DNA of 64,000 bases. It comes from an uncultured Bryobacterales bacterium (GTDB lineage: Bacteria > Acidobacteriota > Terriglobia > Bryobacterales > UBA6623). A program made the translations under genes and the position numbers. The first letter of the stretch is position 1. Every line of letters begins with the position of its first letter. Of this stretch, positions 42,206 to 51,526 are shown one piece after another. The notes under the pieces are model-generated. The model was given only the letters and a program-made list of their open reading frames with translations, was not told the DNA's origin and did no database searches. Location: assembly GCA_951813065.1 (NCBI GenBank), contig CATOTH010000008.1, positions 186,001 to 250,000 on the forward strand. The letters are read 5' to 3'.

Positions 42206-43645
42206 ATGCTATTCCGTTGCGTCTTCGCCCTGTGCATGGTCAGCGCGGGCCTGTCCGGCCAAGACAAGCTCAACGTCTTGTTCATTGCGTCCGACGACAT
42301 GAACAATGACTTGGGAACGTACGGCCATCCGGTCGTTCAGACACCGAACTTCGACCGCCTAGCCCGGCTCGGCATCCGCTTCGACCAAGCCTATTGCAAC
42401 TACCCCGTCTGCAATCCGAGCCGGGCTTCGTTGATGACCGGGCTGTACCCCGATCAGACCAAGGTGCGCAACAACGGGGTGCACTTTCGCAACAGGATTC
42501 CCACTGTAAAGACGCTTCCGCAGATGTTCAGGGAGAACGGCTACTTCGTAGCTCGCGTCGGCAAGATCTACCACTACGGGGTTCCAGGAAACATCGGCGA
42601 GGACGGTTTGGACGACCCGGCTTCCTGGGACGCAACCGTCAATCCGCGCGGTCGTGACAAGTGGGAAGAGGACCGGATCTACAGCATCGATCCCGTCACC
42701 GGGAGTCTCGGAGGAACCCTGAGCTGGATGGCACAGGACGGCACTGACGACGAGCAAACGGACGGAATTGGCACGACTGCGGCGATCGAGCTGTTGAGAC
42801 AGTCGCGGGACAGGCCGTTCTTCCTCGCGATGGGCTTTTATCGCCCGCACACTCCCTATGTCGCACCGAAGAAGTATTTCTTCCAATATCCCTTGCGACT
42901 GATTCGCCTGCCCGCCGAGCCGTTGGACGACCTCGTGGACATTCCGCCGGCCGCATGGGTGGACCGGCCGTTCCAACTCAACCTTTCCAAGAAAAAGCAG
43001 CGGGAAGCAATCCAAGCGTATTATGCTTCGATCACTCTTGTCGATACTCTGCTCGGTCGTCTGCTTGACGAATTGGAACGCTCGGGTCTAATGGACCGGA
43101 CACTGATCGTGTTCTGGTCGGATCACGGGTATCACATGGGCGAGCACAAGCTTTGGCAAAAGACCACGCTGTTCGAGAACTCGGCTCGCGTTCCGTTCTT
43201 GATCGCTTCGCCAAACCATCGCAAGACTGCGGGCTTGAGCACGAAGTCGCTCGCGGAACTCGTGGACGTATACCCCACGTTGGCCGACCTCTGTGGGCTG
43301 GACCCGCCGGAGCATCTTGTGGGTCGCAGCCTCGTTCCGATCCTCGAGGACCCAACGCAATCAGTCCGTGATTCGGCCCTGACGACCTTTGACACGCATG
43401 ACCGCGTCAACGGTCGGCGCCCCTTGCGGCCACGGACGGTGGGGTACACGGTCAGGACGGAACGATGGCGCTACACGGAGTGGGGACCGGATGGCCGGTA
43501 CGGCGCCGAACTCTACGACCACTGGCATGATCCCAAGGAATTTGTAAATCTCGCTCTCGCGCCTGGCGAGAGCGAAACCGTTGCCCGGCTCAAGGAACTA
43601 CTAAAGGAACGGATCGCCGAAGCGACCCGCGATCCCAGCTTGTAG
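42206..43645 (+). CDS. Exported sulfatase, iduronate-2-sulfatase-like
   Basis: A 479-residue sulfatase. CNPSR (69-73) gives Cys69 as the formylglycine precursor. NVLFIASDDMNNDLGTYGHPVVQTPNFDRLA and WSDHGYHMGEHKLWQKTTLFE are closest to the iduronate-2-sulfatase branch, as are PHTPYVAPKKYF and TAGLSTKSLAELVDVYPTLADLCGL. A short hydrophobic N-terminus (LFRCVFALCMVSAGLSG) ends with Gln, so it is probably Sec-exported. Substrate is likely a sulfated uronate or similar glycan; that is family inference. The DUF1080 gene follows 78 bases later, likely in the same transcript. Confidence 0.94.
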   Translation: MLFRCVFALCMVSAGLSGQDKLNVLFIASDDMNNDLGTYGHPVVQTPNFDRLARLGIRFDQAYCNYPVCNPSRASLMTGLYPDQTKVRNNGVHFRNRIPTVKTLPQMFRENGYFVARVGKIYHYGVPGNIGEDGLDDPASWDATVNPRGRDKWEEDRIYSIDPVTGSLGGTLSWMAQDGTDDEQTDGIGTTAAIELLRQSRDRPFFLAMGFYRPHTPYVAPKKYFFQYPLRLIRLPAEPLDDLVDIPPAAWVDRPFQLNLSKKKQREAIQAYYASITLVDTLLGRLLDELERSGLMDRTLIVFWSDHGYHMGEHKLWQKTTLFENSARVPFLIASPNHRKTAGLSTKSLAELVDVYPTLADLCGLDPPEHLVGRSLVPILEDPTQSVRDSALTTFDTHDRVNGRRPLRPRTVGYTVRTERWRYTEWGPDGRYGAELYDHWHDPKEFVNLALAPGESETVARLKELLKERIAEATRDPSL

Positions 43646-43723
43646 CTCTCCGCACCATGGCTTTCGGGAGTTCTGTGGTATACCTTGGCGGGGCTCCGGC
43701 GGCCTTCGGGAGCGACGACGCGA

Positions 43724-44362
43724 ATGCAGAGAAAGACTCGACTACCTGATCGGCGCGCCTTCATTGCCGCGATTTCGGCATTTCCGGCGCTCGGAATCGC
43801 GCAGGGTGCGGAGGAGGGGTTCGTGCCCCTATTCAACGGAGAGGACTTGACGGGATGGGATGGTGATCCTTTCCTTTGGAAAGTGGAGAACGGGATGATT
43901 GTCGGCAGATCGCCCGGTATCGGTTACAACGATTTCCTGACGACTGCCAAGGAGTATAAGGACTTCGTGTTGCGGTTTGAGATCCACTTGTTGAACGACG
44001 TCGGCAACAGCGGGGTCCAGGTCCGCAGCCGCCGGGTGCCGGGCTCCATGGAGATGATTGGATACCAAGCCGACGTTGGCCCGTCTTGGTGGGGCAGCCT
44101 CTACGACGAGTCTCGGCGACGCGTCACTCTTGCCAAGCCCTCCGAGGCAACTCTGCACCGCGCACTCAATCCCGACGAATGGAACGAGTACGAGGTGCAG
44201 GCGGTCGGAAAACGCATCGTCCTGAAGCTGAACGGAACCGTCACGGTGGACTACACCGAGGATGACGACGCTATCGAGCAGACTGGTTTGATCGGGCTCC
44301 AAGTGCATTCCGGGCCGCCCTTGGAGGTGCGTTTCCGCAACATTCGCATCCAAGAGCGATAG
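43724..44362 (+). CDS. DUF1080 (3-keto-disaccharide hydrolase-type) protein, Tat-exported
   Basis: A 212-residue DUF1080 protein with a concanavalin-like beta-sandwich. Typical blocks are FVPLFNGEDLTGWDGDPFLWKVENGMIVG, KDFVLRFEIHLLNDVGNSGVQVRS, EWNEYEVQAVGKRIVLKLNG and IGLQVHSGPPLEVRFRNIRIQE. DRRAFIAAISAFPA is a twin-arginine signal. The ATG at 43724 is used; a TTG 13 codons earlier has no ribosome-binding site. DUF1080 members hydrolyse 3-keto-glycosides in some systems or bind carbohydrate. Downstream of a sulfatase, it fits glycan degradation. Confidence 0.92.
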   Translation: MQRKTRLPDRRAFIAAISAFPALGIAQGAEEGFVPLFNGEDLTGWDGDPFLWKVENGMIVGRSPGIGYNDFLTTAKEYKDFVLRFEIHLLNDVGNSGVQVRSRRVPGSMEMIGYQADVGPSWWGSLYDESRRRVTLAKPSEATLHRALNPDEWNEYEVQAVGKRIVLKLNGTVTVDYTEDDDAIEQTGLIGLQVHSGPPLEVRFRNIRIQER

Positions 44363-44512
44363 CTCGGTCTAGACGTGGACCGGGAGGTGGGTCATCTCAA
44401 ATGGCTCCAGCACCATCGCTTCGGGGTGTTCTCACGGGATGCGTTTCGACCATAGTGGCGCGGTCTGCCAGGGTCTCGGCGCCGGGCCGTCGAGCAATCT
44501 GCTGACTTCGGG

Positions 44513-45088
44513 TCATTTCAGTCCCTGCGGGCGCTGAGCCACTCTTGCATGGTGTCTTGATTCCTGCCCGTGGCGTTGCAATCGGGTTGGGGCGCACCGC
44601 GCGGCAAGGCTGCCCAACAGCGGGAGCTTGATTTCCTTTCCGTGCCATGCGCGGTACGCGGCTAGAATTAGCGCAGCAAGGAAGGCGATCGCGAGGGCCA
44701 CCGGGAGTACGAACCAAAGAACGGCGGAGGGCGACTCGACGCCGACCAGGGAGTATGACAGGGTGCCGACGAAGGCAATCGCGGCTGCTACCGCCGCAAG
44801 CGTCACGAACAGGCATTGGTAGCTATGGAAGCGCACGAAGCGGCTATTGCTCATGGGCGGGCACAGCAAGAAGAACAGCGCCACGAGGGGTGTGAGGTAG
44901 GCCAATGCCCCCATGTGCGATTCGGTGATGGCTCCGAACTCCGCTCTGCCCGCGGGCTCGCTCTTCCGCTCGCCCGCTGACATCGGTCCCGCCCAGCGCT
45001 TGGGAAGATCTGGCTCGACCGGCGCGCCGCACCGGCCGCAGAAGTGCCCATGGCCCAACTCCGCGCCGCATTGAGTGCAGAAGTGCAT
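44513..45088 (-). CDS. Zinc-ribbon membrane protein (DUF4870-like)
   Basis: A 191-residue protein. The N-terminus is a zinc ribbon (FCTQCGAELGHGHFCGRCG, Cys4, 7, 17, 20). Residues about 60-145 contain three hydrophobic segments with ALAYLTPLVALFFLLCPPMSNSRFVRFHSYQCLF, the DUF4870/Tic20-like pattern, and KEIKLPLLGSLA closes it. The last 35 residues are basic and do not match the family, so a frameshift or late stop mutation after LGSLA is possible. Function unknown. Confidence 0.82.
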   Translation of the reverse strand: MHFCTQCGAELGHGHFCGRCGAPVEPDLPKRWAGPMSAGERKSEPAGRAEFGAITESHMGALAYLTPLVALFFLLCPPMSNSRFVRFHSYQCLFVTLAAVAAAIAFVGTLSYSLVGVESPSAVLWFVLPVALAIAFLAALILAAYRAWHGKEIKLPLLGSLAARCAPTRLQRHGQESRHHARVAQRPQGLK

Positions 45089-45173
45089 GCCGATAGTGGT
45101 CCCGAATCAACTCTTGGGAGTAGTATAGGCCCTATGCGAGTCCTCCGATCGGGCAGGCAAGCGCTCTGATGGA

Positions 45174-45965
45174 ATGTTGTTCCTTGCCGCACTTCTCGTC
45201 TTGCCGATAGCCGCCTTCGGAACGGAGATCGTTGCCCACCGCGGAGCCTCGTACAGTGCTCCGGAAAACACACTTCCGGCTGTGCTACTCGGCTGGGAGA
45301 GCGGTGCGGATGCCGTTGAAATCGATATTCACAGGACTCTTGACGGACGGATCGTCGGGATTCACGACAAGGACACCAAGCGAACCACCGGGCAGGAGGG
45401 ACTGGTCGCGCAACTGTCCCTGGCGCACTTGCAGTTGCTCGATGCGGGTGCATGGAAGGGTCCGCAATGGAGGGAAACCCGGATTCCCACCATTGAGCAA
45501 GTGCTTAGCACTGTTCCTCCCGGCAGGACCCTCGTGATCGAGATCAAATGCCCGATCGGAGTCCTGCCTGAGCTCGAACGCGTCTTGGACGCTTCGGGCA
45601 AGCGAGACCAAGTAATGCTCATCGCGTTCGACTACGAGACGATTGCCGAGGCGAAGAGGCGCATGCCGGAATTGCGGTCCTGCTGGCTCTATGGATTCTC
45701 GGGCACGGAGGCCGCACGCTACAAGATTGCCGGTCCGGAGAGCTTACTCGAGAGGGTTGGCGAGGCTGGCTTGGACGGGCTTGACGTGAAGCATGATGGG
45801 CCGTGGGTCGAAGACCTGTCGCGGTCCCTGGCGGCTCTGGGCAAGGCGCTCTACGTATACACGGTCAATGACCCCGGCAAGGCGCGCTGGCTCAGAGACA
45901 TTGGCGTAACGGGAATTACGACAGACCGGCCGGGTTTCCTGCGCGATGCACTGGCCGGCGAGTGA
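45174..45965 (+). CDS. Glycerophosphodiester phosphodiesterase (GDPD)
   Basis: A 263-residue GDPD-family enzyme that cleaves glycerophosphodiesters to glycerol-3-phosphate and an alcohol. Catalytic blocks are IVAHRGASYSAPENTLPA, EIDIHRTLDGRIVGIHD, with Glu/Asp/His, and VIEIKCP. The N-terminus (LFLAALLVLPIAAFGTE) is a signal peptide, so it acts in the periplasm. The start ATG at 45174 has only a weak ribosome-binding site. It faces the divergent zinc-ribbon gene across 85 bases. Confidence 0.94.
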   Translation: MLFLAALLVLPIAAFGTEIVAHRGASYSAPENTLPAVLLGWESGADAVEIDIHRTLDGRIVGIHDKDTKRTTGQEGLVAQLSLAHLQLLDAGAWKGPQWRETRIPTIEQVLSTVPPGRTLVIEIKCPIGVLPELERVLDASGKRDQVMLIAFDYETIAEAKRRMPELRSCWLYGFSGTEAARYKIAGPESLLERVGEAGLDGLDVKHDGPWVEDLSRSLAALGKALYVYTVNDPGKARWLRDIGVTGITTDRPGFLRDALAGE

Positions 45966-46037
45966 AATGGAACGTTTCGGGCAAGAACCGTATCGCGTGC
46001 GCCGACTGGTGCCGACAAGTTGGTCCCGGTCCAGTCG

Positions 46038-46394
46038 ATGAATCGCTCGTTACTGACGAAGATCGCGTGCCTGGGCGTCGCCGCGGGCGTAACCTCGCTC
46101 TTTTTCATCCAATACTGCGACCTGCTGTTCGACTGCGGATGCCAGGCCCATTGGGCGGCGGCGGCGGACTATTGCAACATCCACAATGCAGAACCTCCGC
46201 ATTGCCCGTGGTGCAGAGAGGACAGCGTGAGTGGCCGGTGGTCCTTCCGGCTTACCATCGCTTCGCAGGCGATCCTTGCGCTGTGGCCTGGCAGGCTGGG
46301 TCGTATCCGGGCGGCGATGGTCTTCCTTGCGTTCCCCGTCGTCGGGGCGGTTGGCGCGATTGCCGCTGGAATGGCGACAGGGTATTGGATGTAA
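46038..46394 (+). CDS. Cys/His-rich small membrane protein
   Basis: A 118-residue protein. Two or three membrane segments (IACLGVAAGVTSLFFIQ, then ASQAILALWPG and AAMVFLAFPVVGAVGAIAAGMATG). Between the first and second lies QYCDLLFDCGCQAHWAAAADYCNIHN followed by PPHCPWCRED: six Cys (27, 33, 35, 46, 56, 59) and three His (38, 49, 55), an unusual density for a loop of 40 residues. The loop could bind haem, iron or copper, or hold disulfides. I know of no characterised family. The frame has in-frame GTG/ATG codons just upstream; ATG at 46038 gives the best hydrophobic N-terminus, but no ribosome-binding site is clear. Confidence 0.72.
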   Translation: MNRSLLTKIACLGVAAGVTSLFFIQYCDLLFDCGCQAHWAAAADYCNIHNAEPPHCPWCREDSVSGRWSFRLTIASQAILALWPGRLGRIRAAMVFLAFPVVGAVGAIAAGMATGYWM

Positions 46395-46460
46395 GCGCTC
46401 CGAGGTGACGCGGAGGCTCGCTGCATCAGCGGGAACTGCCTGCCAGGGCCCAGCCTGGGG

Positions 46461-47771
46461 TTACACGGTGCTTGGCACTACAAACGGGTGCCGATATCGC
46501 CGTGTCAACAGGGCGTTGGCCATCCCGTTTCCCACAAACAAGCCTGTTTCAGCATCGAGATGCAACTGCTGCTGGCAGCGGTAGCTGATGTTGCCCAGGT
46601 GGCAAAGGTTCGCCGCGGCGACACCGATCTGGATGTCGGCGTTCAGCGCGTACTGGTTGCGGGAGCGCACCGCCTCGATGAAGTTCGCCATGTGCGGCTT
46701 GGGATCCCAGATTCGCTCCTCGTGGGGCTGCTCTTCGTGGGTCTTCTCCCGCTCGTCGCCCAGGAAGATCCGGAATCCGTAGGGGTCGACCACCATGTAG
46801 CCCTGGTCGCCAAAGAAGATATTGCCGACGTAGCTGGCACCGCGAAGGGGCGCTCCTCCTTCGTTGGGGCTGGGGAGATTTCGAACGTCAAAGACAATCT
46901 CGGAGCCCCCGAAATTGAAGTGCGCCTGCTGCGTGTTCGGCGTCTCTTGGTCGTCCTTCCAGACGAACTTGCCGCCGGTCGAGGTGACTGTCTTGGGTGC
47001 GTTGTACTCGCCCAGACCCCAGCGGCAAATGTCCATTTCGTGGACGCCTTGGTTGCCGATGTCGCCGTTGCCGGTGTCCCAGAACCAGTGCCAGTTGTAG
47101 GCGAAACGGTTTTTCGTGTAGGGACGCATCTGGGCGGGTCCCAGGAAGGTGTCCCAGTCCAAGCCGGCGGGAACCGGTTGCTCGGGAGTGCGGCCGATCG
47201 ACTTGCGACGGCGAAAGCATAGTCCGCGCGCCATGTAAACCTTGCCGATCGCCCCCTCCCTAAGCATTTCCATTGCCCGGCGCTTGTGTCCGATCGACCG
47301 GCTTTGGGAGCCAACCTGAACCATTCGCCTGTACTTCCGGGCTGCCTTGACAGCTTGCTCGCCCTCGAACACGTTGTGGTTCGCAGGTTTCTCGACGTAT
47401 ACATCCTTCCCGGCCTGGCAGGCCCAGATTGTCGCCAGCGCATGCCAGTGGTTCGGCGTTGCGATCGAGACCGCCTGGACCTCGTTGTCCTCGAACAGTG
47501 CTCTCAAGTCGGAGTATTCCTTGGGCGAGTGGCCTTGAAGCTTGCGCACGATGGCGGAGGCTCGTTCTCGGGCTTCCTGGTTCACGTCGCAGATCGCCGC
47601 CAGCCGTGTTCCCGGCACCTCCGAGAAGTATTGGAGGTGTCCTCGTCCCCGGCCACCTGTGCCGACCACTGCGAGATTCACGGTGTCGTTGGCACCGAGG
47701 ACCGGAACTGCCCGGGTTGCTACGGTCGCAGCGGCACCCTGCAAGATGCGTCTGCGGGTCGTATTGGTCAT
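46461..47771 (-). CDS. Gfo/Idh/MocA-family oxidoreductase, Tat-exported
   Basis: A 436-residue NAD(P)-dependent sugar-type dehydrogenase. TTRRRILQGAAATVATRAVP is a twin-arginine signal. The nucleotide site is VGTGGRGRG, the active-site Lys is in VEKPANHN, and GIGNQGVHEMD-like residues appear as GDIGNQGVHEMDICRWGLG. The C-terminal domain is the alpha/beta substrate sheet. Exported members of this family occur in Bryobacterales and Planctomycetota and are associated with sugar oxidation or keto-glycoside formation; a link to the DUF1080 enzyme, which may use 3-keto sugars, is inference. Only about 54 bases separate it from the divergent M28 gene. Confidence 0.93.
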   Translation of the reverse strand: MTNTTRRRILQGAAATVATRAVPVLGANDTVNLAVVGTGGRGRGHLQYFSEVPGTRLAAICDVNQEARERASAIVRKLQGHSPKEYSDLRALFEDNEVQAVSIATPNHWHALATIWACQAGKDVYVEKPANHNVFEGEQAVKAARKYRRMVQVGSQSRSIGHKRRAMEMLREGAIGKVYMARGLCFRRRKSIGRTPEQPVPAGLDWDTFLGPAQMRPYTKNRFAYNWHWFWDTGNGDIGNQGVHEMDICRWGLGEYNAPKTVTSTGGKFVWKDDQETPNTQQAHFNFGGSEIVFDVRNLPSPNEGGAPLRGASYVGNIFFGDQGYMVVDPYGFRIFLGDEREKTHEEQPHEERIWDPKPHMANFIEAVRSRNQYALNADIQIGVAAANLCHLGNISYRCQQQLHLDAETGLFVGNGMANALLTRRYRHPFVVPSTV

Positions 47772-47825
47772 GGCGTTCAGCGTACTACAGCCAAACCGCC
47801 CACGGCCTGTGCTACGTTCAGTTCC

Positions 47826-49307
47826 TTGTTGCTTGCACGCCCCTTAATCGTCTGCCTACTAGCGACCGGCTTGGGTGCCGATACACCCGATGTCCTGGCT
47901 GGGCGCCGGGTCGACTCGGAGATCAGGGTCTCGTCGCGCCTAGAAGCCGACCTGCGGACCCTCTGCGACGGGATTGGATCTCGGATGTCGGGGACACCGG
48001 GCATGCGCCAGGCCTTGGATTGGGCGCGGACGGCATTCATCGAGGCAGGCTTGGCCAACACCGCGCTCGAACCCGTGGCAATGCCCTTCCGGTGGGAGGA
48101 AGGCGAGACTCGACTCGAAGTGATCGCGCCCCATTCGTTCGGTGTGCGGGTGGCTGCGGCGGCGAAGGCCCCGGCGGTCCCTGAAGCGATTGAAGCGAGT
48201 CTGCTGGATGGGGGTTCCGGAAGGCCCGGAACCATCTCGGATGCAGGGAATCGATTTCGTGGGGCGGTGCTGATCGTCGAGTTGGACCAAGTCGATTCCT
48301 TCGACGATCTCGCACGTGAGCAGCGGGATGCGATGATCGCCATTCGCGAGGCGGCCGAAGTTGGGGCTCAAGCGGTACTGTTCGTCTCGACGCGCCCAGG
48401 CCAGTTGCTTTACCGGCACGTCAACAGTGTTTCGAGCCACCTCGACCCCATTCCCTCGGCGCTGGTCGGCCGGTCCGACGGGATGCGATTGCTGCGGCTA
48501 TTGCGGTCTGGTGAATCCATCCGGGTCCGCTTCTCGATGCCCAATCGAATCGGAGAGGCGTACGAGACCGCCAATGTCATCGCTGAGATCCCGGGACGGG
48601 AACTGCCGGAGGAGATCGTCTTGCTGGGGGCGCACCTTGATTCCTGGGACATGGGAACGGGCTGCATGGACAATGCCTCGAACGCTGCGTTGGTAGTGCA
48701 CGTGGCTCGGTCGATTTCGCAGGCAGACGTGCGTCCGAGGCGGACCATGCGGTTCGCCCTGTTCGGGGGCGAGGAGTTCGGCCTCTTCGGATCTCTGGCT
48801 TACGCTGAGCGGCACCGGTCTGAACTGGACCGGCACGTCGCGACCGTCGTGCATGACATGGGTGCCGGCCCTCTTCTGGGCTACGCCAGCGGAGGCCGCG
48901 CGAGACTTGTGCCACAGGTAAAATCAATCCTTCGCTCGGCCGAACTGGCCGGCGCGTTGCGCCACACGGACGAAGCCCACTTCATCAGCGACAATTTCAC
49001 GTTCACGCTGCGAGGGGTGCCGTCGCTATTCGCGGTGCAAGACACGTCTGGCTTTTTCCTTGGGTACCACGCCGAATCCGACACGCTCGACAAGGTGCGC
49101 GTCAAGGATGTTCGGGATGCAGCGTCTGTAGCCGCCGTTCTCACCCTCGGCATCGCGAACCAGCCCGAGCGGTTCGGTGAGCGCCTGCCGGATGGTGTTG
49201 TCCGGGCGTGGCTCCGTCGAGAGCGACTCGACCAGCACCTGCGTTTTCTCGGTGTCTGGGACTCGTGGTACGAGCGAGCCGAGGACGGCGAGCTTGGAGC
49301 GGAGTGA
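47826..49307 (+). CDS. M28 family peptidase (aminopeptidase-like), exported
   Basis: About 493 residues. The di-zinc site is readable: LLGAHLDSWDMGTGCMDNAS (His and bridging Asp), FALFGGEEFG (Glu-Glu), VVHDMG (Asp) and FLGYHAESDTLDKV (His). A PA-like insertion lies in the first half. The N-terminus (LLLARPLIVCLLATGLGAD) is a signal peptide. The frame is open far upstream over the divergent oxidoreductase, so start choice rests on the signal: TTG at 47826 or 47829, both without a good ribosome-binding site. It is likely a periplasmic or surface aminopeptidase or carboxypeptidase Q-type enzyme. Confidence 0.85.
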   Translation: MLLARPLIVCLLATGLGADTPDVLAGRRVDSEIRVSSRLEADLRTLCDGIGSRMSGTPGMRQALDWARTAFIEAGLANTALEPVAMPFRWEEGETRLEVIAPHSFGVRVAAAAKAPAVPEAIEASLLDGGSGRPGTISDAGNRFRGAVLIVELDQVDSFDDLAREQRDAMIAIREAAEVGAQAVLFVSTRPGQLLYRHVNSVSSHLDPIPSALVGRSDGMRLLRLLRSGESIRVRFSMPNRIGEAYETANVIAEIPGRELPEEIVLLGAHLDSWDMGTGCMDNASNAALVVHVARSISQADVRPRRTMRFALFGGEEFGLFGSLAYAERHRSELDRHVATVVHDMGAGPLLGYASGGRARLVPQVKSILRSAELAGALRHTDEAHFISDNFTFTLRGVPSLFAVQDTSGFFLGYHAESDTLDKVRVKDVRDAASVAAVLTLGIANQPERFGERLPDGVVRAWLRRERLDQHLRFLGVWDSWYERAEDGELGAE

Positions 49308-49802
49308 GGTGGCGGAGGCCGGCTGGTTCGGGCGGGACTGCAATATTGACTCGATCTGTGCAGTTCTTGAATGCTGCCCGATCGGTTGGGCGGGATTATG
49401 ATCGAGACGCAAATCTTGCTTGACGTGCCGCGGAGCAGCTTCGATCGGGCCTTTCCTGACCACCGTCAAACGATCTTGGGTCGCGTAGCATACGGCGCTG
49501 GCTTACAATCAGGCGTTGGCACAGTTCTAGGCGAATCTTGGCGCGGGTGTGTGGCGTAGGAGTAGGGCGTAGACAGGAGATTGGAGCGGGCGAAGACCCT
49601 ATGCAGCCGTGCCAGCGGAAAGTTTCGTGAGAGCGGGCGTGAGGAATCCCGCCGTAACAAGCCTTGTTCATGAGCTCGACCGAATTACGACGTATCTCGG
49701 ACCGGCAGCCTCATCGGAGTTGTCGGACAAACGGTCACTCCCCCGGCGCGCGAGTTGTACCGGAGATGCAGATCATGTTGAGCGTTAGGGGTCCCCGACT
49801 CT
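49308..49802. other. 495-base gap, nothing recognised
   Basis: Between the M28 peptidase stop and the carboxylase start. Short frames on both strands have no homology. No tRNA, CRISPR or inverted-repeat element was recognised. The promoter for the next gene is presumably in its last part. Confidence 0.45.
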
Positions 49803-51464
49803 ATGGCCTTTCCCCTTGAGCCGCAGGAAGGTTTGGCAGTGCCCGGACGCGAAGAGCGGCGGGAGCGGGCTCGTTGCATGCGGGAACTGCTCTGTGAGCT
49901 GGAATGCTTGGCGGAGACGGTGCGACTGGGAGGCGGCCCTCGGCGCATCGAACGCCAGCGCGCTGCCGGAAAAATGCTTGCCCGAGAACGCATTGCGGCG
50001 TTGCTGGATCCGGGAGAGACGTTTCTTGAGATCGGGCTCTTGGTAGCGTACGACTCGCACGGCGGCATTGCTCCGGGAGCTGGTGTCGTCACCGGTATTG
50101 GTCGTGTCGGTGGGCGGCCCGTTGCCGTGATGGCCAACGACCCAACGGTCAAGGCCGGAAGTTGGTTTCCCGAGACGGTATCGAAAATCCTGCGAATTCA
50201 GGAAGCGGCAATGCGTTGCTCGATCCCCATCGTGTACCTGGTGGATTCAGCCGGAGTCTTTCTTCCGTTGCAGCACGGGACGTTCCCCGGCAGGTATGGT
50301 GGCGCACGGATTTTCCGAAACTGCTCGCTCATGCGGAGACGACTGCGAATCCCGCAGATCTCGGCCGTGATGGGCCAGTGCATCGCGGGGGGCGCGTACT
50401 TGCCGGCGCTGAGCGACGTGATCCTGATGGTCGAAGGAACGAGCTTCATGGGGCTTGGTGGGCCCAACCTGGTGCAAGGCGCGATCGGCAAGAGGGTGGA
50501 GGCCGAGGAATTGGGTGGGGCTTCCATGCACACCGGTCGTAGCGGAGTGGCGCATTACCGGGTCTCCAGCGACGCCGAATGCTTGGATCGCATTCGGGCG
50601 CTGATTCTGGATCTGCCCCGATCAGCGGCCAATCCAAGGAGCGTATCCGAGCCGGAAGACGGGGTGCCCTTGGATGAGATCCTTCCTTGTGACCACCGTC
50701 TGCCATACGACGTGCATGAGGTTGTGAAACGGGTCGTAGACCGGGAGGGCTGTATTGAGTTCATGGCGGACTTCGCCCCGGAAATCCTATGCGCGAACGC
50801 CCGGATCGATGGCTGGCCAGTAGGGCTGATCGCCAACCGACGCGGGCTGTTTCGCCGCGCTGGTCAGGCTCGGGTCGGGGCCATCCTGTATGCCGATACC
50901 GCCCGCAAGACGGCCGAGTTCGTCGAGAAATGCGACCGGCAGGGCCATCCCTTGGTCTATCTGCAGGACGTGACCGGATTCATGGTGGGCCCCGAGGCCG
51001 AGCAGAGCGGGATTATCCGCGCGGGCGCCGAAATGGTCGAGGCAATGGCCGTGACGCGAGTCGCCAAGATCGTCGTCACCCTGCGACACGCGAGCGGAGC
51101 CGGTTATTACGCGATGGCAGGGCAAGGGTTTGATCCGGATTTCATCTTCGGCTGGCCTACGGCGCGGGTTGGCGTAATGGAGGGGGAATCCGCTGTTCAG
51201 GCGCTTTTCGCCGCCGAGTTGCGCCGATTGCAGGAGTCTGGAGAGATCCCCTCGGGTGACTTGCAAAGGTCAATCGAGAGCACGCGCGAGGAGTACGAGC
51301 GTACGCTCGACGCAAAGTGGTGCGCGGCCAGGGGGCATGTCGACGCGATCATCCGACCAGACCGGACCAGGGCGGTTCTGGCCGCGTGCCTGGAGGCAGT
51401 GAGCGGGCAGGGCTACGCTGCGATTCCCGGTGCGGGGACCGGGACCCCGGGGGGCCTTTCGTGA
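49803..51464 (+). CDS. Acyl-CoA carboxylase beta (carboxyltransferase) subunit
   Basis: A 553-residue biotin-dependent carboxyltransferase of the propionyl-/methylcrotonyl-CoA carboxylase type. Two crotonase-like halves are visible: SWFPETVSKILRIQEAA, then VMGQCIAGGAYLPALSDVILMVEGTSFMGLGGPNLVQGAIGKRVEAEELGG in the N half, and FLRRAG-like LFRRAGQARVGAILYADTARKTAEFVEKC, then VTLRHASGAGYYAMAGQGFDP in the C half. The ATG at 49803 has AGGGG about 11 bases upstream. No biotin carboxylase or carrier gene is adjacent, so its alpha subunit must be encoded elsewhere. Confidence 0.92.
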   Translation: MAFPLEPQEGLAVPGREERRERARCMRELLCELECLAETVRLGGGPRRIERQRAAGKMLARERIAALLDPGETFLEIGLLVAYDSHGGIAPGAGVVTGIGRVGGRPVAVMANDPTVKAGSWFPETVSKILRIQEAAMRCSIPIVYLVDSAGVFLPLQHGTFPGRYGGARIFRNCSLMRRRLRIPQISAVMGQCIAGGAYLPALSDVILMVEGTSFMGLGGPNLVQGAIGKRVEAEELGGASMHTGRSGVAHYRVSSDAECLDRIRALILDLPRSAANPRSVSEPEDGVPLDEILPCDHRLPYDVHEVVKRVVDREGCIEFMADFAPEILCANARIDGWPVGLIANRRGLFRRAGQARVGAILYADTARKTAEFVEKCDRQGHPLVYLQDVTGFMVGPEAEQSGIIRAGAEMVEAMAVTRVAKIVVTLRHASGAGYYAMAGQGFDPDFIFGWPTARVGVMEGESAVQALFAAELRRLQESGEIPSGDLQRSIESTREEYERTLDAKWCAARGHVDAIIRPDRTRAVLAACLEAVSGQGYAAIPGAGTGTPGGLS

Positions 51465-51526
51465 TGCCGGGAATATGGATTTCAGGGTGCCATGCAACAA
51501 TCAAGGACAGAGTTAGAGACTCGTCT

